A stretch of DNA of 64,000 nt. It comes from Paenibacillus sp. W2I17 (GTDB lineage Bacteria; Bacillota; Bacilli; Paenibacillales; Paenibacillaceae). The notes below the pieces were generated by a model. It made no database searches. It saw only the letters and a list, made by a program, of their open reading frames with translations, and had not been told where the DNA came from. Shown here one piece after another: positions 54,313-63,539 of this stretch. Within the stretch, counting starts at the first letter, position 1, and each line of letters begins with the position of its first letter. The translations under genes were made by a program, and so were the position numbers. The stretch lies in contig NZ_JAUSXM010000001.1 of assembly GCF_030815985.1 (NCBI RefSeq), forward strand, positions 1,798,001 to 1,862,000, read 5' to 3'.

Positions 54313-55068
54313 ATGTCAACTCGCATTCCCTTACGTCAGCTATTTCTTACTGTTTTATTAGCCCTTATGTTATCTGTTTTGACCGCCTGTGCTGATGGAG
54401 AAGCCCATCTAACGGTAAATATGGATGGATCAACGGATCTGGATCTCAATCTCAACGTAAAGAACTCCGCTCTTGGAAAAATTGGACAAGACAATCTCAT
54501 GCCTCTGATCGCAGATGCATTGAATCGAAATAACTTCCAGGCAGAGGTTTCGGAACAGGGAGATCAGAAGCAGCTCACAGCGACCACCCATTATGAAAAA
54601 AGCAATAAAACCAGCTTTGATACGTCCAAGTTACCACAAGGGATCAAGGTTGAACAATCAACATCACCCGGCTTCTTCACTTCCAAGATGCACATTACAG
54701 CAGAAGCCGATCTCATGGAGTCCATGCCCGATGGTGAAATTAAAAATCAAATTAACAAGGTGCCTAGCTTTCTTAAAAACCTCTTGTTAAAAGACGTTAA
54801 CTTTGACTTTAAGTTGTCTTTGCCCATCAAGGCAGCCGATTCCAATGCCGATCAGGTGGAGGATGGCGGAAAAACGCTCATTTGGCACGTTTCACCCCTC
54901 CAGATGAATAAACTGGATCTGACTGTACAGGTTCCTAATATCCGGAATATCATCATAATTGCAGTCATTGGCCTGTTATTAATCGCTGCTCTGCTTATTT
55001 GGTTTTTTGTTCGTCGCAGACGGGCCAGACAGCGCCATAGTGCAAGATCACATCGCGAAAAAAATTAA
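54313..55068 (+). CDS. Membrane-anchored lipoprotein, DUF3153-like
   Basis: About 251 residues. A lipoprotein signal peptide ends in LTAC. The exported domain (about 30-205) begins with GEAHLTVNMDGSTDLDLNLNV, typical of DUF3153-type envelope proteins, and a C-terminal membrane helix (IIIIAVIGLLLIAALLIWFF) is followed by an Arg-rich cytoplasmic tail. I chose ATG 54313, which places the signal peptide correctly with AAAGG at 9 bases; earlier ATGs add up to 45 residues. Function unknown. Confidence 0.78.
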   Translation: MSTRIPLRQLFLTVLLALMLSVLTACADGEAHLTVNMDGSTDLDLNLNVKNSALGKIGQDNLMPLIADALNRNNFQAEVSEQGDQKQLTATTHYEKSNKTSFDTSKLPQGIKVEQSTSPGFFTSKMHITAEADLMESMPDGEIKNQINKVPSFLKNLLLKDVNFDFKLSLPIKAADSNADQVEDGGKTLIWHVSPLQMNKLDLTVQVPNIRNIIIIAVIGLLLIAALLIWFFVRRRRARQRHSARSHREKN

Positions 55069-55185
55069 TTCTTCACACCAATTTTATTTGTGACTTGCCA
55101 AACGGTGTTATGGATAGTAGAATACATCCGTACTGTGTGAACGGTTAATTTTTTATTAAGCAAAGCTAAAGAGGTGACAGGTTTC

Positions 55186-55398
55186 ATGAATATCCGCGAA
55201 TGCCCACTACCTGGTATCGGAGTTAAGTACCAGTTTGATACAAAGGGCGGCCATCAGTTAGTCATTATTGTGCATGAGGACGGACGCCGTGAATTATTCT
55301 CCGTTGATCCACAAGACAATGAAGAACTCACTCTGATTGCAGATTTGGAAGATGACGAATGTGTGACTCTCTCCGGTTTAATCGGAGGCTGGTCGTAA
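55186..55398 (+). CDS. Stand-alone N-terminal domain of KhtT-like antiporter regulator
   Basis: 70 residues: MNIRECPLPGIGVKYQFDT and VIIVHEDGRRELFSVD match the first domain of KhtT (regulator of the KhtU K+/H+ antiporter). A full KhtT is about 165 residues and continues with a TrkA-C ligand-binding domain, absent here: the frame stops after LSGLIGGWS and a terminator follows at once. No khtU gene is adjacent. ATG 55186 has GAGGTG 9 bases upstream; a GTG at 55174 is also in frame. It may be a truncated remnant or a deliberate mini-protein; the good ribosome binding site and terminator favour expression. Confidence 0.75.
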   Translation: MNIRECPLPGIGVKYQFDTKGGHQLVIIVHEDGRRELFSVDPQDNEELTLIADLEDDECVTLSGLIGGWS

Positions 55399-55405
55399 AT
55401 GACAG

Positions 55406-55446
55406 AATAACCTGTACCTTGAATTTCAAGGCGCAGGTTATTTTTC
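55406..55446. terminator. Intrinsic terminator between convergent genes
   Basis: AATAACCTG ... CAGGTTATT with an inner CCTTGAATTTCAAGG hairpin, followed by TTTTC. It serves the KhtT-like gene and perhaps also the kinase gene. Confidence 0.85.
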
Positions 55447-55448
55447 TG

Positions 55449-58196
55449 TTACGTTACCCTTTGAGAGCGAATATATGGAACCCAAGTATTCAGTACGCGG
55501 CTAATCTCCGTGGAATGAAACGGTTTGCTGATAAAGTCCTGCATCCCGCATTTCAGACACTCCTCACGGTCACCGGCGCCTGCAAAAGCTGTAATCGCTG
55601 CAATAACCGGTATTTCTGGGTGGCTCTGTCTGATGTGGCAGGTCGCTTCAATCCCATCCATAACTGGCATTTGAATATCCATAAACACCAGGTCATATTG
55701 AACCTTGTTCAATGAATCGACGGCCTGCTCACCATTCTCAACGATATCACATACTCCGCCAAATTTGCGCAGCATCTCCTCCAACAGATGACTGTTGACC
55801 GCTTGATCCTCAGCAATTAGAATTTTGATGTCATGGGCAAGACTCGCTCGATCCAATTGCAGTTCATCATTAGTGTTGATTTCAATCGGGTCATTACTCT
55901 CCTCTATCCACCGCTCCACTACGAGGGTGAACTGGAATTCTGCCCCCTCACCGATCTCACTCTGTACGCCAATCGCTCCGCCCATTAACTCCACCAGTTT
56001 TTTGCTGATCGCAAGCCCCAGACCTGTCCCGCCAAACTTACGATTGATGGCCGGATCAAGCTGTGAGAAGGATTGGAACAATTGATGCTGCTTTTCTATT
56101 GGAATGCCGATCCCTGTATCTCTCACCTTAAAGGTCAACATCAGGTTATCCTGACCATGCTCATCTGAGAAATCAGCACCTACGCTCACCACAATACGGC
56201 CCTGCTCTGTGAATTTAACGGCATTACCCACCAGATTGATCAAAATCTGCCGGATCCGTGTCTCATCCCCTCGAATGCGTTCAGGAATGTGATCCGACAC
56301 TTCACAATAGAGTTCAATATTTTTCTCTGATGCCTTCTGTGCAAACAGCTCGATCACCCCACCCAGCATCGCCTTAATATCTACAGGTGCTCGCTCAAGA
56401 TCCATTTTGCCTGCTTCGATTTTGCTGAAATCTAAAATTTCGTTCAAAATGTACAAAAGAGATTCGCCGCTATCAATCATGATTTCCGCAAAACCTTTCT
56501 GTTCATCATCCAGCTCGGTTTCCATTAACAGATGAGCCATGCCCATGATGCCGTTTAATGGCGTACGAAGCTCATGACTCATGATGGCGAGAAACTCGGA
56601 CTTTGCCCGGTCTGCATGCTCTGCTGCTTCCTTGGCACGTATGATATCCTTAACAGATGTCATATCACGGAAAACCAACACTGCTCCGCGGGTTCTACCC
56701 TGATCCATAATCGGCTTCAATTGGAACTCCGCCAGGAAACTGGACCCATCCTGTCTCCAGAATACGGATTCGGTACGCGGCAGACCTCGTCCCTCACGAA
56801 CAGCCTGTAGAATCGGTGTATCCTTGGATGGGTATGGGATGCCTTCGCTCTGCATTTGGATCATCATCTGTTCTAATGGTTTGCCATTCAATTCACTTGG
56901 ACAGAAGTTCATAATCTCCGCAGCGGCCGGATTGGCAAAGTTCAGATTCCCTTCCAGGTCCAGTCCAATAACACCCTCAGACATGCCATTCAAAATCAAT
57001 GCCCGTTCATAACTAAGATTCTCGATTTCCTCGACGTAACGTTTGGACTCAGTAATGTCACTCGTAATCCCGTAGACCCCAACAACTTTGTCCTCAAGTA
57101 TAATAGGAACATTAATCACATTTGTTTCAATCCGCTGCCCACTTTTGTGAATTAAACCTATCTCGTAGCTCTGTGCATTGCCCTTCACCGTTTCCTCAAA
57201 ATGATATCGAGTCTTCTCCAGATCCACAGGATCAATGAGGTGATCAAAAGGCCGACTCAGCAGCTCCTCCTTGGTGTGTCCTGTCAACTGTTCCTGACCC
57301 ATATTGGCTTTCAGCAGATTGCCTTCCAGATCAAGAGAAGCCACACCTAGGGGATTACAGTCAAATAACGATCTGTACTCCTGCATGCTTAACTGTTGTT
57401 GCTGGCTGGCTGTGATATCCCGGGTTACGGCCACCATCTCCATCAATTCACCTGAATCGTCATATACATAGTGCGTAATCGTATCTGCCCATACCGTAGA
57501 TCCATCCTTATGTAGCAGGCGATAATTGAGCCGTTTGGGAGCCAGACCCTTTCTCTGCTCTTCTACGTACGCTTCAACCAAAGGCACATCCTCCGGATAG
57601 ATAACAAATGTTCCCGGCTTACCTATAACTTCTTCTGGCTCATAGCCCAACATGCTTTTACATGCATTCGATACATATTTAAATGTACGACTAGAATCGG
57701 CATCATGTATTGCAATCAGGTCTAGTGAAGACTCCGCCAGCAGGCGAGAGATGCGACTGCTCTCTTCCAATTGCTTACGTTGCACGATGAGGATTTGCTC
57801 TGCATCTTTTTGTTTCGTAATATCAGCAGCTTGTACCAGCAAATACAAGGGCTCACCATTCGTTTCATCCCTAACAATACAAGCTCTAATGGTTGCCCAT
57901 AATAACGAACCGTCCTTTCGTTTCAGACGAACCTCCGTCTCGTACATCGGACTTGTTTCATGGGTCATTTCCCAGAACTTGCTGCGGAATTCCTCCATAT
58001 GCAGATCTTCTTCGTAGATCATATGTATGACCGAAGTATCGATCAGTTCATCTTCACTGTATGCAAGCATCTCGCAAAATGCAGGATTAAGCTGCAACCA
58101 CCGTCCATTTACATGCGATGCGACAGCAATGCCGATTGGTGCGTGCGTATACAATTGTTCGAACAGAGATCGGCTCTCTGTAATGGATTTCGACAT
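55449..58196 (-). CDS. Hybrid sensor histidine kinase with four PAS domains
   Basis: 915 residues, without membrane helices. Four PAS/PAC units (about 10-130, 150-270, 275-395, 400-525; for example PIGIAVASHVNGRWLQLNP, YRLLHKDGSTVWADTITHYV) precede a HisKA domain (phospho-His in SHELRTPLNGIMGM), an ATPase domain (NLVGNAVKFTEQG; VRDTGIGIP; GGTGLGLAISKKL) and a C-terminal receiver (KILIAEDQAVN; phospho-Asp in DLVFMDIQMPVMDG). It is a cytoplasmic sensor, possibly of redox or light through a PAS cofactor. There is no Hpt domain and no response regulator gene beside it, so its output is unknown. ATG 58196 has GGAGG 7 bases upstream. Confidence 0.93.
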   Translation of the reverse strand: MSKSITESRSLFEQLYTHAPIGIAVASHVNGRWLQLNPAFCEMLAYSEDELIDTSVIHMIYEEDLHMEEFRSKFWEMTHETSPMYETEVRLKRKDGSLLWATIRACIVRDETNGEPLYLLVQAADITKQKDAEQILIVQRKQLEESSRISRLLAESSLDLIAIHDADSSRTFKYVSNACKSMLGYEPEEVIGKPGTFVIYPEDVPLVEAYVEEQRKGLAPKRLNYRLLHKDGSTVWADTITHYVYDDSGELMEMVAVTRDITASQQQQLSMQEYRSLFDCNPLGVASLDLEGNLLKANMGQEQLTGHTKEELLSRPFDHLIDPVDLEKTRYHFEETVKGNAQSYEIGLIHKSGQRIETNVINVPIILEDKVVGVYGITSDITESKRYVEEIENLSYERALILNGMSEGVIGLDLEGNLNFANPAAAEIMNFCPSELNGKPLEQMMIQMQSEGIPYPSKDTPILQAVREGRGLPRTESVFWRQDGSSFLAEFQLKPIMDQGRTRGAVLVFRDMTSVKDIIRAKEAAEHADRAKSEFLAIMSHELRTPLNGIMGMAHLLMETELDDEQKGFAEIMIDSGESLLYILNEILDFSKIEAGKMDLERAPVDIKAMLGGVIELFAQKASEKNIELYCEVSDHIPERIRGDETRIRQILINLVGNAVKFTEQGRIVVSVGADFSDEHGQDNLMLTFKVRDTGIGIPIEKQHQLFQSFSQLDPAINRKFGGTGLGLAISKKLVELMGGAIGVQSEIGEGAEFQFTLVVERWIEESNDPIEINTNDELQLDRASLAHDIKILIAEDQAVNSHLLEEMLRKFGGVCDIVENGEQAVDSLNKVQYDLVFMDIQMPVMDGIEATCHIRQSHPEIPVIAAITAFAGAGDREECLKCGMQDFISKPFHSTEISRVLNTWVPYIRSQRVT

Positions 58197-58406
58197 TACA
58201 TGTCCTCCTTTATGAGAATCTGAATGTATTCCGTATGAATAGATCGACCTGAACATAACTTCATCTATAGAGTACTACCCCAAATGCCATGATTGATAAA
58301 CGAGATCGGACAAAATTGCTGCATGAATCGACATATACTACACAATACCCGTGCTCTCCCGATTATACAATGTTGAATATTCGAATAGGAACGGAGGTTA
58401 TGGATC

Positions 58407-59231
58407 ATGATCATTGTTGCTAATCAACCCGCCCAGCTGAACCGCTCGGAATGGTCTGATTTTGAATGGTATTGGTTACAGCAACTCCAGAATCGTCCTA
58501 CAAGGTATGTGTACCAATCTATGGATCATCTTCGTTTTGAGTGGGACTTGAGGGGCTCTCTCGTGGATGCAGCGGAAGGGTTGGATCGAAGCGGTGTGAG
58601 TTTTGCATCCTTTGAAAAATCCAGATGTAATCCTGCCTACTGGAATCGTAATGAGGAAGGTGGGTTCGAGCTCAGATCAAACGTGACCCCCGCCGAAGGT
58701 ATCCGGGATATCTGGAGGAATGGACACTTATATGCCTTTGAATGTGCAACAGCTACCGTTATTGTGCTGTATGGTGGCGTGCTGGGAAGCATTCGCGAAG
58801 ACGCCTTTAATTCCCTGTTTCGAAATCTGTTACTCTTTGACTGGCATTATGACAGTGACCTGCGATTAACCGAAAAAAACGGTAGCGAAACCGCCCTGCC
58901 AGGAGATGTGCTGTATTTCAAAAATCCGGATGTTTCTCCGGAAACCCCCGAGTGGCAGGGAGAGAATACGTTCATGCTGCGTGAGAACTGGTATTATGGT
59001 CATGGCATTGGTATTGCACGCGGCGAAGAAATTATACGTACCCTGAATCAGTTCCGCGTTCCAGGTAGCCGGGTCTCCGCCTACTTAATGGATATGGTGA
59101 TCTATCCGGACTTCTTTTATTTATCCCGATTCGCCAAAAACAGCCAGAATAATATGGCCGCTGGTTCTACGCCTGTATTACCTGGGCAGTTATATGTACG
59201 TCTTGGTGGCAGCCGTTATTTACGCACCTGA
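58407..59231 (+). CDS. tgl: Protein-glutamine gamma-glutamyltransferase (spore coat)
   Basis: 274 residues. The active-site stretch is YAFECATATVIVLYGG with Cys113 beside Glu112, and a later Glu in WQGENTF fits the catalytic set of Bacillus Tgl. IRDIWRNG and YFAHGLGI-like sequence (YYGHGIGIARG) are also conserved. Tgl cross-links coat proteins by Gln-Lys bonds late in sporulation. GGAGG lies 9 bases before ATG 58407. The protein is about 30 residues longer than Bacillus Tgl, mainly at the C-terminus. A terminator follows. Confidence 0.93.
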   Translation: MIIVANQPAQLNRSEWSDFEWYWLQQLQNRPTRYVYQSMDHLRFEWDLRGSLVDAAEGLDRSGVSFASFEKSRCNPAYWNRNEEGGFELRSNVTPAEGIRDIWRNGHLYAFECATATVIVLYGGVLGSIREDAFNSLFRNLLLFDWHYDSDLRLTEKNGSETALPGDVLYFKNPDVSPETPEWQGENTFMLRENWYYGHGIGIARGEEIIRTLNQFRVPGSRVSAYLMDMVIYPDFFYLSRFAKNSQNNMAAGSTPVLPGQLYVRLGGSRYLRT

Positions 59232-59301
59232 ACTACTGGTGGAACAGAAACGGCTTTTGCATTAAATTGCGAACAATACCTTAATCCAAGTGATGACAAA
59301 C

Positions 59302-59350
59302 AAGCCCAATACAGCAGCAGTTAGCCTGCCACCTCATTGGGCTTTCTTTA
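59302..59350 (+). terminator. Intrinsic terminator of tgl
   Basis: AAGCCCAAT pairs with ATTGGGCTT over a 25-base loop, followed by TCTTTAC. It is about 70 bp after the stop. Confidence 0.7.
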
Positions 59351-59421
59351 CATCCAAAAGATCATTACTGTATCGACATTCGCCTTACCTTTGTGCTACA
59401 TCGAGGATCGCTCCATGCAGT

Positions 59422-59913
59422 TTACGTATTCGGGTCCAGTTGCACAACAACCTGTTTACCACTTACCTGAACACCTGTCGTTTTGCTACCGAAATCAGCC
59501 AATGATTTGCTCAGCTGCTCAGCCCACTCCTTGCCTGCAACTCCTTCTTTGGCTCCATGCACCTGGATGACGAGTTTTACCGAATCACCCTTCTTCAGAA
59601 TGCGCTCCGCCTGAGACTGCTTCGTCTCCCGGTCATGATCTTCCATCGCAAGGTTCAAGCGAATTTCCTTTACTTTACGTTTATCGGGAGATTTACTCGC
59701 TTTTTTCTTCGCCTGCTGCGCTTCCGCTTTGGCTGCTCCAGCTCCAATCAGCTTGCATGGCGGTGGACTTGTCATCAAGGACAAGCACACCAGATCTACT
59801 TTATGCTGCTTGGCAAGTAGAAGTGCTTCCTGCGTGGACATGACACCCAGATCTTCACCATTCAGGCCGGTCAGCTGCACTTCGGCTGCTTTGATCTTTT
59901 CATTTTTGATCAT
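59422..59913 (-). CDS. Divergent translation initiation factor IF-3 paralogue
   Basis: 163 residues with both IF-3 halves: an N-terminal domain (EVQLTGLNGEDLGVMSTQEALLLA), a Lys-rich linker, and the C-terminal domain (KEIRLNLAMEDHDRETKQSQAERIL, KKGDSVKLVIQVHG). It departs from canonical IF-3 where the tyrosine-containing linker start (PPVCRIMDYGKF-type) is replaced by PPPCKLIGAGAAKAEAQQAK. The normal infC-rpmI-rplT operon is not here. It may be a second IF-3 used under special conditions. GGAGGAAGAATC precedes the ATG. A terminator separates it from ppaC. Confidence 0.85.
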   Translation of the reverse strand: MIKNEKIKAAEVQLTGLNGEDLGVMSTQEALLLAKQHKVDLVCLSLMTSPPPCKLIGAGAAKAEAQQAKKKASKSPDKRKVKEIRLNLAMEDHDRETKQSQAERILKKGDSVKLVIQVHGAKEGVAGKEWAEQLSKSLADFGSKTTGVQVSGKQVVVQLDPNT

Positions 59914-59934
59914 GATTCTTCCTCCTCTACATCA

Positions 59935-59972
59935 AAAGCCTGTCCTGACCATTTACGGATCAGAGCAGGCTA
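59935..59972 (-). terminator. Intrinsic terminator between ppaC and the IF-3 paralogue
   Basis: On the minus strand AGCCTGCTCTGA pairs with TCAGGACAGGCT, followed by TTTTG. It lies in the 120-bp gap. It could alternatively act as an attenuator in the IF-3 leader. Confidence 0.7.
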
Positions 59973-60033
59973 GGATGGTGTTGCTACTTATTTGTAATAC
60001 ATATCAGCGTACAAATACGCCAATCGGTTTGAT

Positions 60034-60966
60034 TTACAGCGTGTTGAATGCCTCCGTCAGAACCGGTACGATTTGTGATTTGCGTGATACTACGCCTTTC
60101 AAGAGCGCTCTGCTATCAGACAGCGTCACATTGTAGGCTTTCTCCACAGCTTTAGTGGATGTACCATATGCCAGAGCTACGGAATCGTTGTTCAGAATGT
60201 CTGTTACGACAAATACAAACAGGTCGAGACCTTTGCTGGAAATGATCGCATCAATAGCTGCTTCAAGCTCAGGTTGCTTCACGAGAACATCATTCACGTC
60301 AACGGCATTAACCTGTGCAATTTCCACTTTGGATTGACCCATTACGAATTCTTTGGCATCCAGGGAAATCAGTTCAGCAATTGTTTTTTGGCTCAGATCC
60401 GCGCCGGCTTTCAGCATGTCCAGACCATAGCTGTCTGCATCTACACCAGCAATGGCAGCCAGTTCACGTGCAGCAGCTACGTCCTGCTCTGTGCAAGTCG
60501 GGGATTTGAACAACAGGGAATCGGAGATAATGGCAGACAGCATCAGGCCAGCAATCGGTGCACTCACTTCGATGCCATTTTCTTTGTACATTTTATTCAA
60601 AATGGTTGCTGTACAACCTACAGGCTCTGCACGGAAATACAGAGGTCCGTTTGTCTCAAAGTTAGCAATACGGTGATGGTCGATAACTTCAACAACAGTC
60701 ACTTCCTCAATATCGCTTACACTTTGCTGACGCTCGTTGTGGTCAACCAAAATAACTTTGTTTACTTCATTTGCAGCTGTTTTAATCAGACGTGGTGCTG
60801 CAATTTTGAATTGATCCAGTGCAAACTGGGTTTCACCATTGACTTCGCCGAGGCGAACCGCTTCAACGTCCTGACCCAATTTTGTTTTGAGATCCGCATA
60901 GGCGATTGCCGAACAGATCGTATCCGTATCGGGATTTTTGTGACCGAAGATTAACGCTTTTTCCAT
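60034..60966 (-). CDS. ppaC: Manganese-dependent inorganic pyrophosphatase
   Basis: 310 residues. The DHH signature set is complete: [45 protein letters not shown] and the C-terminal [10 protein letters not shown]. It hydrolyses pyrophosphate with Mn2+. ATG 60966 has GGAGG 8 bases upstream and gives the canonical MEK start; ATG 60972 is too close to the ribosome binding site. Repeat copy C lies just 28 bp upstream, so it occupies the leader or promoter region. Confidence 0.95.
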   Translation of the reverse strand: MEKALIFGHKNPDTDTICSAIAYADLKTKLGQDVEAVRLGEVNGETQFALDQFKIAAPRLIKTAANEVNKVILVDHNERQQSVSDIEEVTVVEVIDHHRIANFETNGPLYFRAEPVGCTATILNKMYKENGIEVSAPIAGLMLSAIISDSLLFKSPTCTEQDVAAARELAAIAGVDADSYGLDMLKAGADLSQKTIAELISLDAKEFVMGQSKVEIAQVNAVDVNDVLVKQPELEAAIDAIISSKGLDLFVFVVTDILNNDSVALAYGTSTKAVEKAYNVTLSDSRALLKGVVSRKSQIVPVLTEAFNTL

Positions 60967-60993
60967 ATTCATAGCCCTCCGTCAATTCTGATT

Positions 60994-61224
60994 TATATAA
61001 GTTTAACCAAAGAATGTTTACACTTGCCACTCCGATGACAGAATAACCTTCCGATCGCTGTTATCCCCAGATTTTTTGATTCCCTTTTTAAAGGGAAAAT
61101 CCGGTGATAAGCATACGCTTCCGATGCAGCTTTCTTTCAGAAAGCTTTTAGGCGAACGCTCCGCTTCTCCAGCTTTTTTCTGTCCTCTCCGTTCTCGTGT
61201 AAAAAGTTTAGTTGAACTTATATA
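60994..61224. repeat. MITE-like palindromic repeat, copy C
   Basis: 231 bp, ends TATATAAGTTTAACCAAAG and TTTAGTTGAACTTATATAG, with GTTTACAC / GTGTAAAAAG inside and the same internal stem (CGATCGCTGTTATCCCCAG / AAAATCCGGTGATAA). It is about 40 bp longer than the others because of an extra small hairpin (GCTTTC / GAAAGC). It lies directly upstream of ppaC. Nothing else is seen in 61225-61450. Confidence 0.8.
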
Positions 61225-61450
61225 GAAAATATATGTCATATTTCAATCATACCCTACTGATTATAGCGCTAATAAGGCTTAATTCCAATCCCTTTACAGC
61301 GAATTAATTGCAAATCATTCTCAGGCAAGTCATTTTGGAAAATAGCCAAACTTGGTTCATTCCCCTCAAGTCGATATAATATGTATCCTATTTATTCCAT
61401 CGTACAACCTTATAAATTAGCATACGAAACTCTGATACGCAACGAAAACA

Positions 61451-62197
61451 TTAAATCTCAGGCTCTTCCGCGCTCTGCCCTTGCCGTACAAAAAAGGTCT
61501 GTAGACTGCCGTCCTCGCTAATCTCCAGCAGGTTCAATTGCGCTCCGTAGGCACAACCACCATCAATGCCAATTTTGTCTCCGCTCGGGTCAAACCAAAT
61601 GCCTGTCTCATCATGCAAATGCTTCACGGGGGTGTGTCCAAATACGACCGTCTCTCTAATCGTCGTTGGTCTGGAATAGAATGATTCACGAATCCAAATA
61701 AAGTCCCGCTCGGACTGTCTTCTCCAATCCTCGATATCCGGGTTGATCCCGGCATGTACAAAAATATAACCCGGAATTTCGTACACCAGCGGAAGCTGTT
61801 CCAGAAAACGAAGATGGTGTTCATAGTGTGTACGTATCCACTTTTTGGCTTCAGTGTAAGCATTCCAGTCCATCTGCTGCTCATCAAAAGTAAGATCCAG
61901 ATAACTTGCTATCGTCTGTAACCCGCCATTACGAATCCAGTGTTGGTCATAATCCTCAACATCATGAGTCAATGCCTTGACCATCATGGCATCGTGATTT
62001 CCTTTGATCACCATAATATCGTGCTGTTGCTGAAGCTGCATAATCTGTTCGATCACCTGTTTGCTGCTTGGACCGCGATCCACATAATCACCGAGTAAAA
62101 TCAATTCATCCTGCTGCGGATTATAATCTGCAAGCTTAAGCAGTGCATTAAATTCATCGTAACAGCCATGAATATCACTAATGACACATCTGCGCAT
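61451..62197 (-). CDS. Metallophosphoesterase, PPP-type Ser/Thr phosphatase-like
   Basis: 248 residues. All PPP metal motifs are present: SDIHGCYDEF (GDxHG-like), LLGDYVDRGPSS (GDxVDRG), IKGNHDAM (GNHD), then VHAGINP and FGHTPVKH. Bacterial relatives dephosphorylate proteins or dinucleoside tetraphosphates; which applies here is open. AGGAGAGG lies before the ATG. Single gene. Confidence 0.9.
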   Translation of the reverse strand: MRRCVISDIHGCYDEFNALLKLADYNPQQDELILLGDYVDRGPSSKQVIEQIMQLQQQHDIMVIKGNHDAMMVKALTHDVEDYDQHWIRNGGLQTIASYLDLTFDEQQMDWNAYTEAKKWIRTHYEHHLRFLEQLPLVYEIPGYIFVHAGINPDIEDWRRQSERDFIWIRESFYSRPTTIRETVVFGHTPVKHLHDETGIWFDPSGDKIGIDGGCAYGAQLNLLEISEDGSLQTFFVRQGQSAEEPEI

Positions 62198-62296
62198 GTG
62201 AACCTCTCCTCTCCCTGATCACGCAAGAGTATAACCGGACCCTTGCAAGAGCAAGATTCCGGTCTGTTCAGAGTAGTTATTCCCGCTTAATCACCA

Positions 62297-63304
62297 TTAG
62301 TCCTGCTTGAGTCCAAAGGCTTCTGCAATCAAGCCGAATGAGCGCAGACGTGCTTCAAACGAATGAACCGCTGATGCAATAATGACTTCGTCTGCTTCAT
62401 GGCGTTCAGCCATTGCGGTAATTTTGTCTTTCACCTGATCCGGTGTTCCCACGATGGAAAAAGAACGACGTTGACGAATCTGTTCCATCTCCATCGCTGT
62501 GTATGGATAGTTGTTCACCGTATCCAGAGATGGGAATGAACTTTGTTCAAGACCTCGTCCAAGGCGTAAGAAGAAAAGTTCATTGCTGCGCGCAAGTTCA
62601 GCCGCTTCTTCCTCTGTCTCCGCGCAGAATGCCGAGACAGCAATCATTGAATGTGGTTTGTCATTCAGGATGGACGGCTTGAAATGTCTGCGGTAATGTT
62701 TCATCGCTTCTTCGCCGCCTGGTGTTCCGAAGAATTGGGCAAACGCATATGACGTCCCTTGCGCCGCAGCAATTCTTGCACCTTCGGAGCTGGAACCCAG
62801 TAACCACACTTCTGGTACCGTGGGAACCGAAGGTCCGGCTACCAGAGATGCAAACCGATGATCCTCGGGCAACTGCTCGTGGAAGTATCCGCCCAGATCC
62901 GCGATCTGTTGCGGAAAGAATTGTACATTCGATGATTTGCCTTCATTCAGAGCTCTGCTGGCAATTGGCATGCCCCCTGGTGCTCTGCCAATCCCAAGGT
63001 CAATCCGCCCCGGATGCAAAGCTTCCAGCAGACGGAAATTCTCTGCAACCTTATAGGCACTATAATGAGGTAGCATAACTCCACCGGAACCTACGCGAAT
63101 TCGATCCGTATGTGCAGCCACATGTGCAATCATAACTTCAGGACTGGAGAAAGACAGCGCACCACTACCGTGATGCTCCGACATCCAGAAACGGGAGTAC
63201 CCCAATTGATCCGCATGTTGTGCGAGTTTCACCGTTTCCTGCAACGTATCCTGTACACTTCGTCCTTCATTGATATGTCCATGTTCGAGTACACTCAGTT
63301 TCAT
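62297..63304 (-). CDS. LLM-class flavin-dependent oxidoreductase
   Basis: 335 residues, of the bacterial luciferase-like fold without a signal peptide. Typical parts are MKLSVLEHGHINEGRS, FWMSEHHGSGALSFSSPEVMIAHVAAHT, RIRVGSGGVMLPHYSAYKVAENFRLLEALHPGRI (split here as MLPHYSAYKVAENF and LLEALHPGRIDLGIGRAPG). It probably uses FMNH2; the substrate is unknown. It resembles Bacillus YwcH/YceB-type proteins. Confidence 0.9.
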   Translation of the reverse strand: MKLSVLEHGHINEGRSVQDTLQETVKLAQHADQLGYSRFWMSEHHGSGALSFSSPEVMIAHVAAHTDRIRVGSGGVMLPHYSAYKVAENFRLLEALHPGRIDLGIGRAPGGMPIASRALNEGKSSNVQFFPQQIADLGGYFHEQLPEDHRFASLVAGPSVPTVPEVWLLGSSSEGARIAAAQGTSYAFAQFFGTPGGEEAMKHYRRHFKPSILNDKPHSMIAVSAFCAETEEEAAELARSNELFFLRLGRGLEQSSFPSLDTVNNYPYTAMEMEQIRQRRSFSIVGTPDQVKDKITAMAERHEADEVIIASAVHSFEARLRSFGLIAEAFGLKQD

Positions 63305-63474
63305 ATATATTCAATCCTCTCGTCTGTTAGGTTCATAAGTACTGTGAATATGAGATCTGCGAATATTACGCGCTTTTGCTCACTTCATTCTTGCTCATTC
63401 CATTGTAACATTAATTATTACAGTTTCAAACTTTAGTTATTTTCTTTATTACCACACTTGTGCAAGAAACATGC

Positions 63475-63513
63475 AAAAAAACGTCACCAGCTTTTGAACT
63501 GGTGACGTTTTTG
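63475..63513. terminator. Bidirectional intrinsic terminator
   Basis: ACGTCACCAG pairs with CTGGTGACGT, with six A before and five T after. It follows the LTA synthase gene stop on the minus strand. Confidence 0.9.
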
Positions 63514-63539
63514 ATCTGACCTATTGCAGAGAAATTGAT

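Noticed and set aside
61018..61239. 73-codon frame on the minus strand
   Set aside because: It lies wholly inside and just beyond repeat copy C, has no ribosome binding site and has no matching frame in copies A and B.
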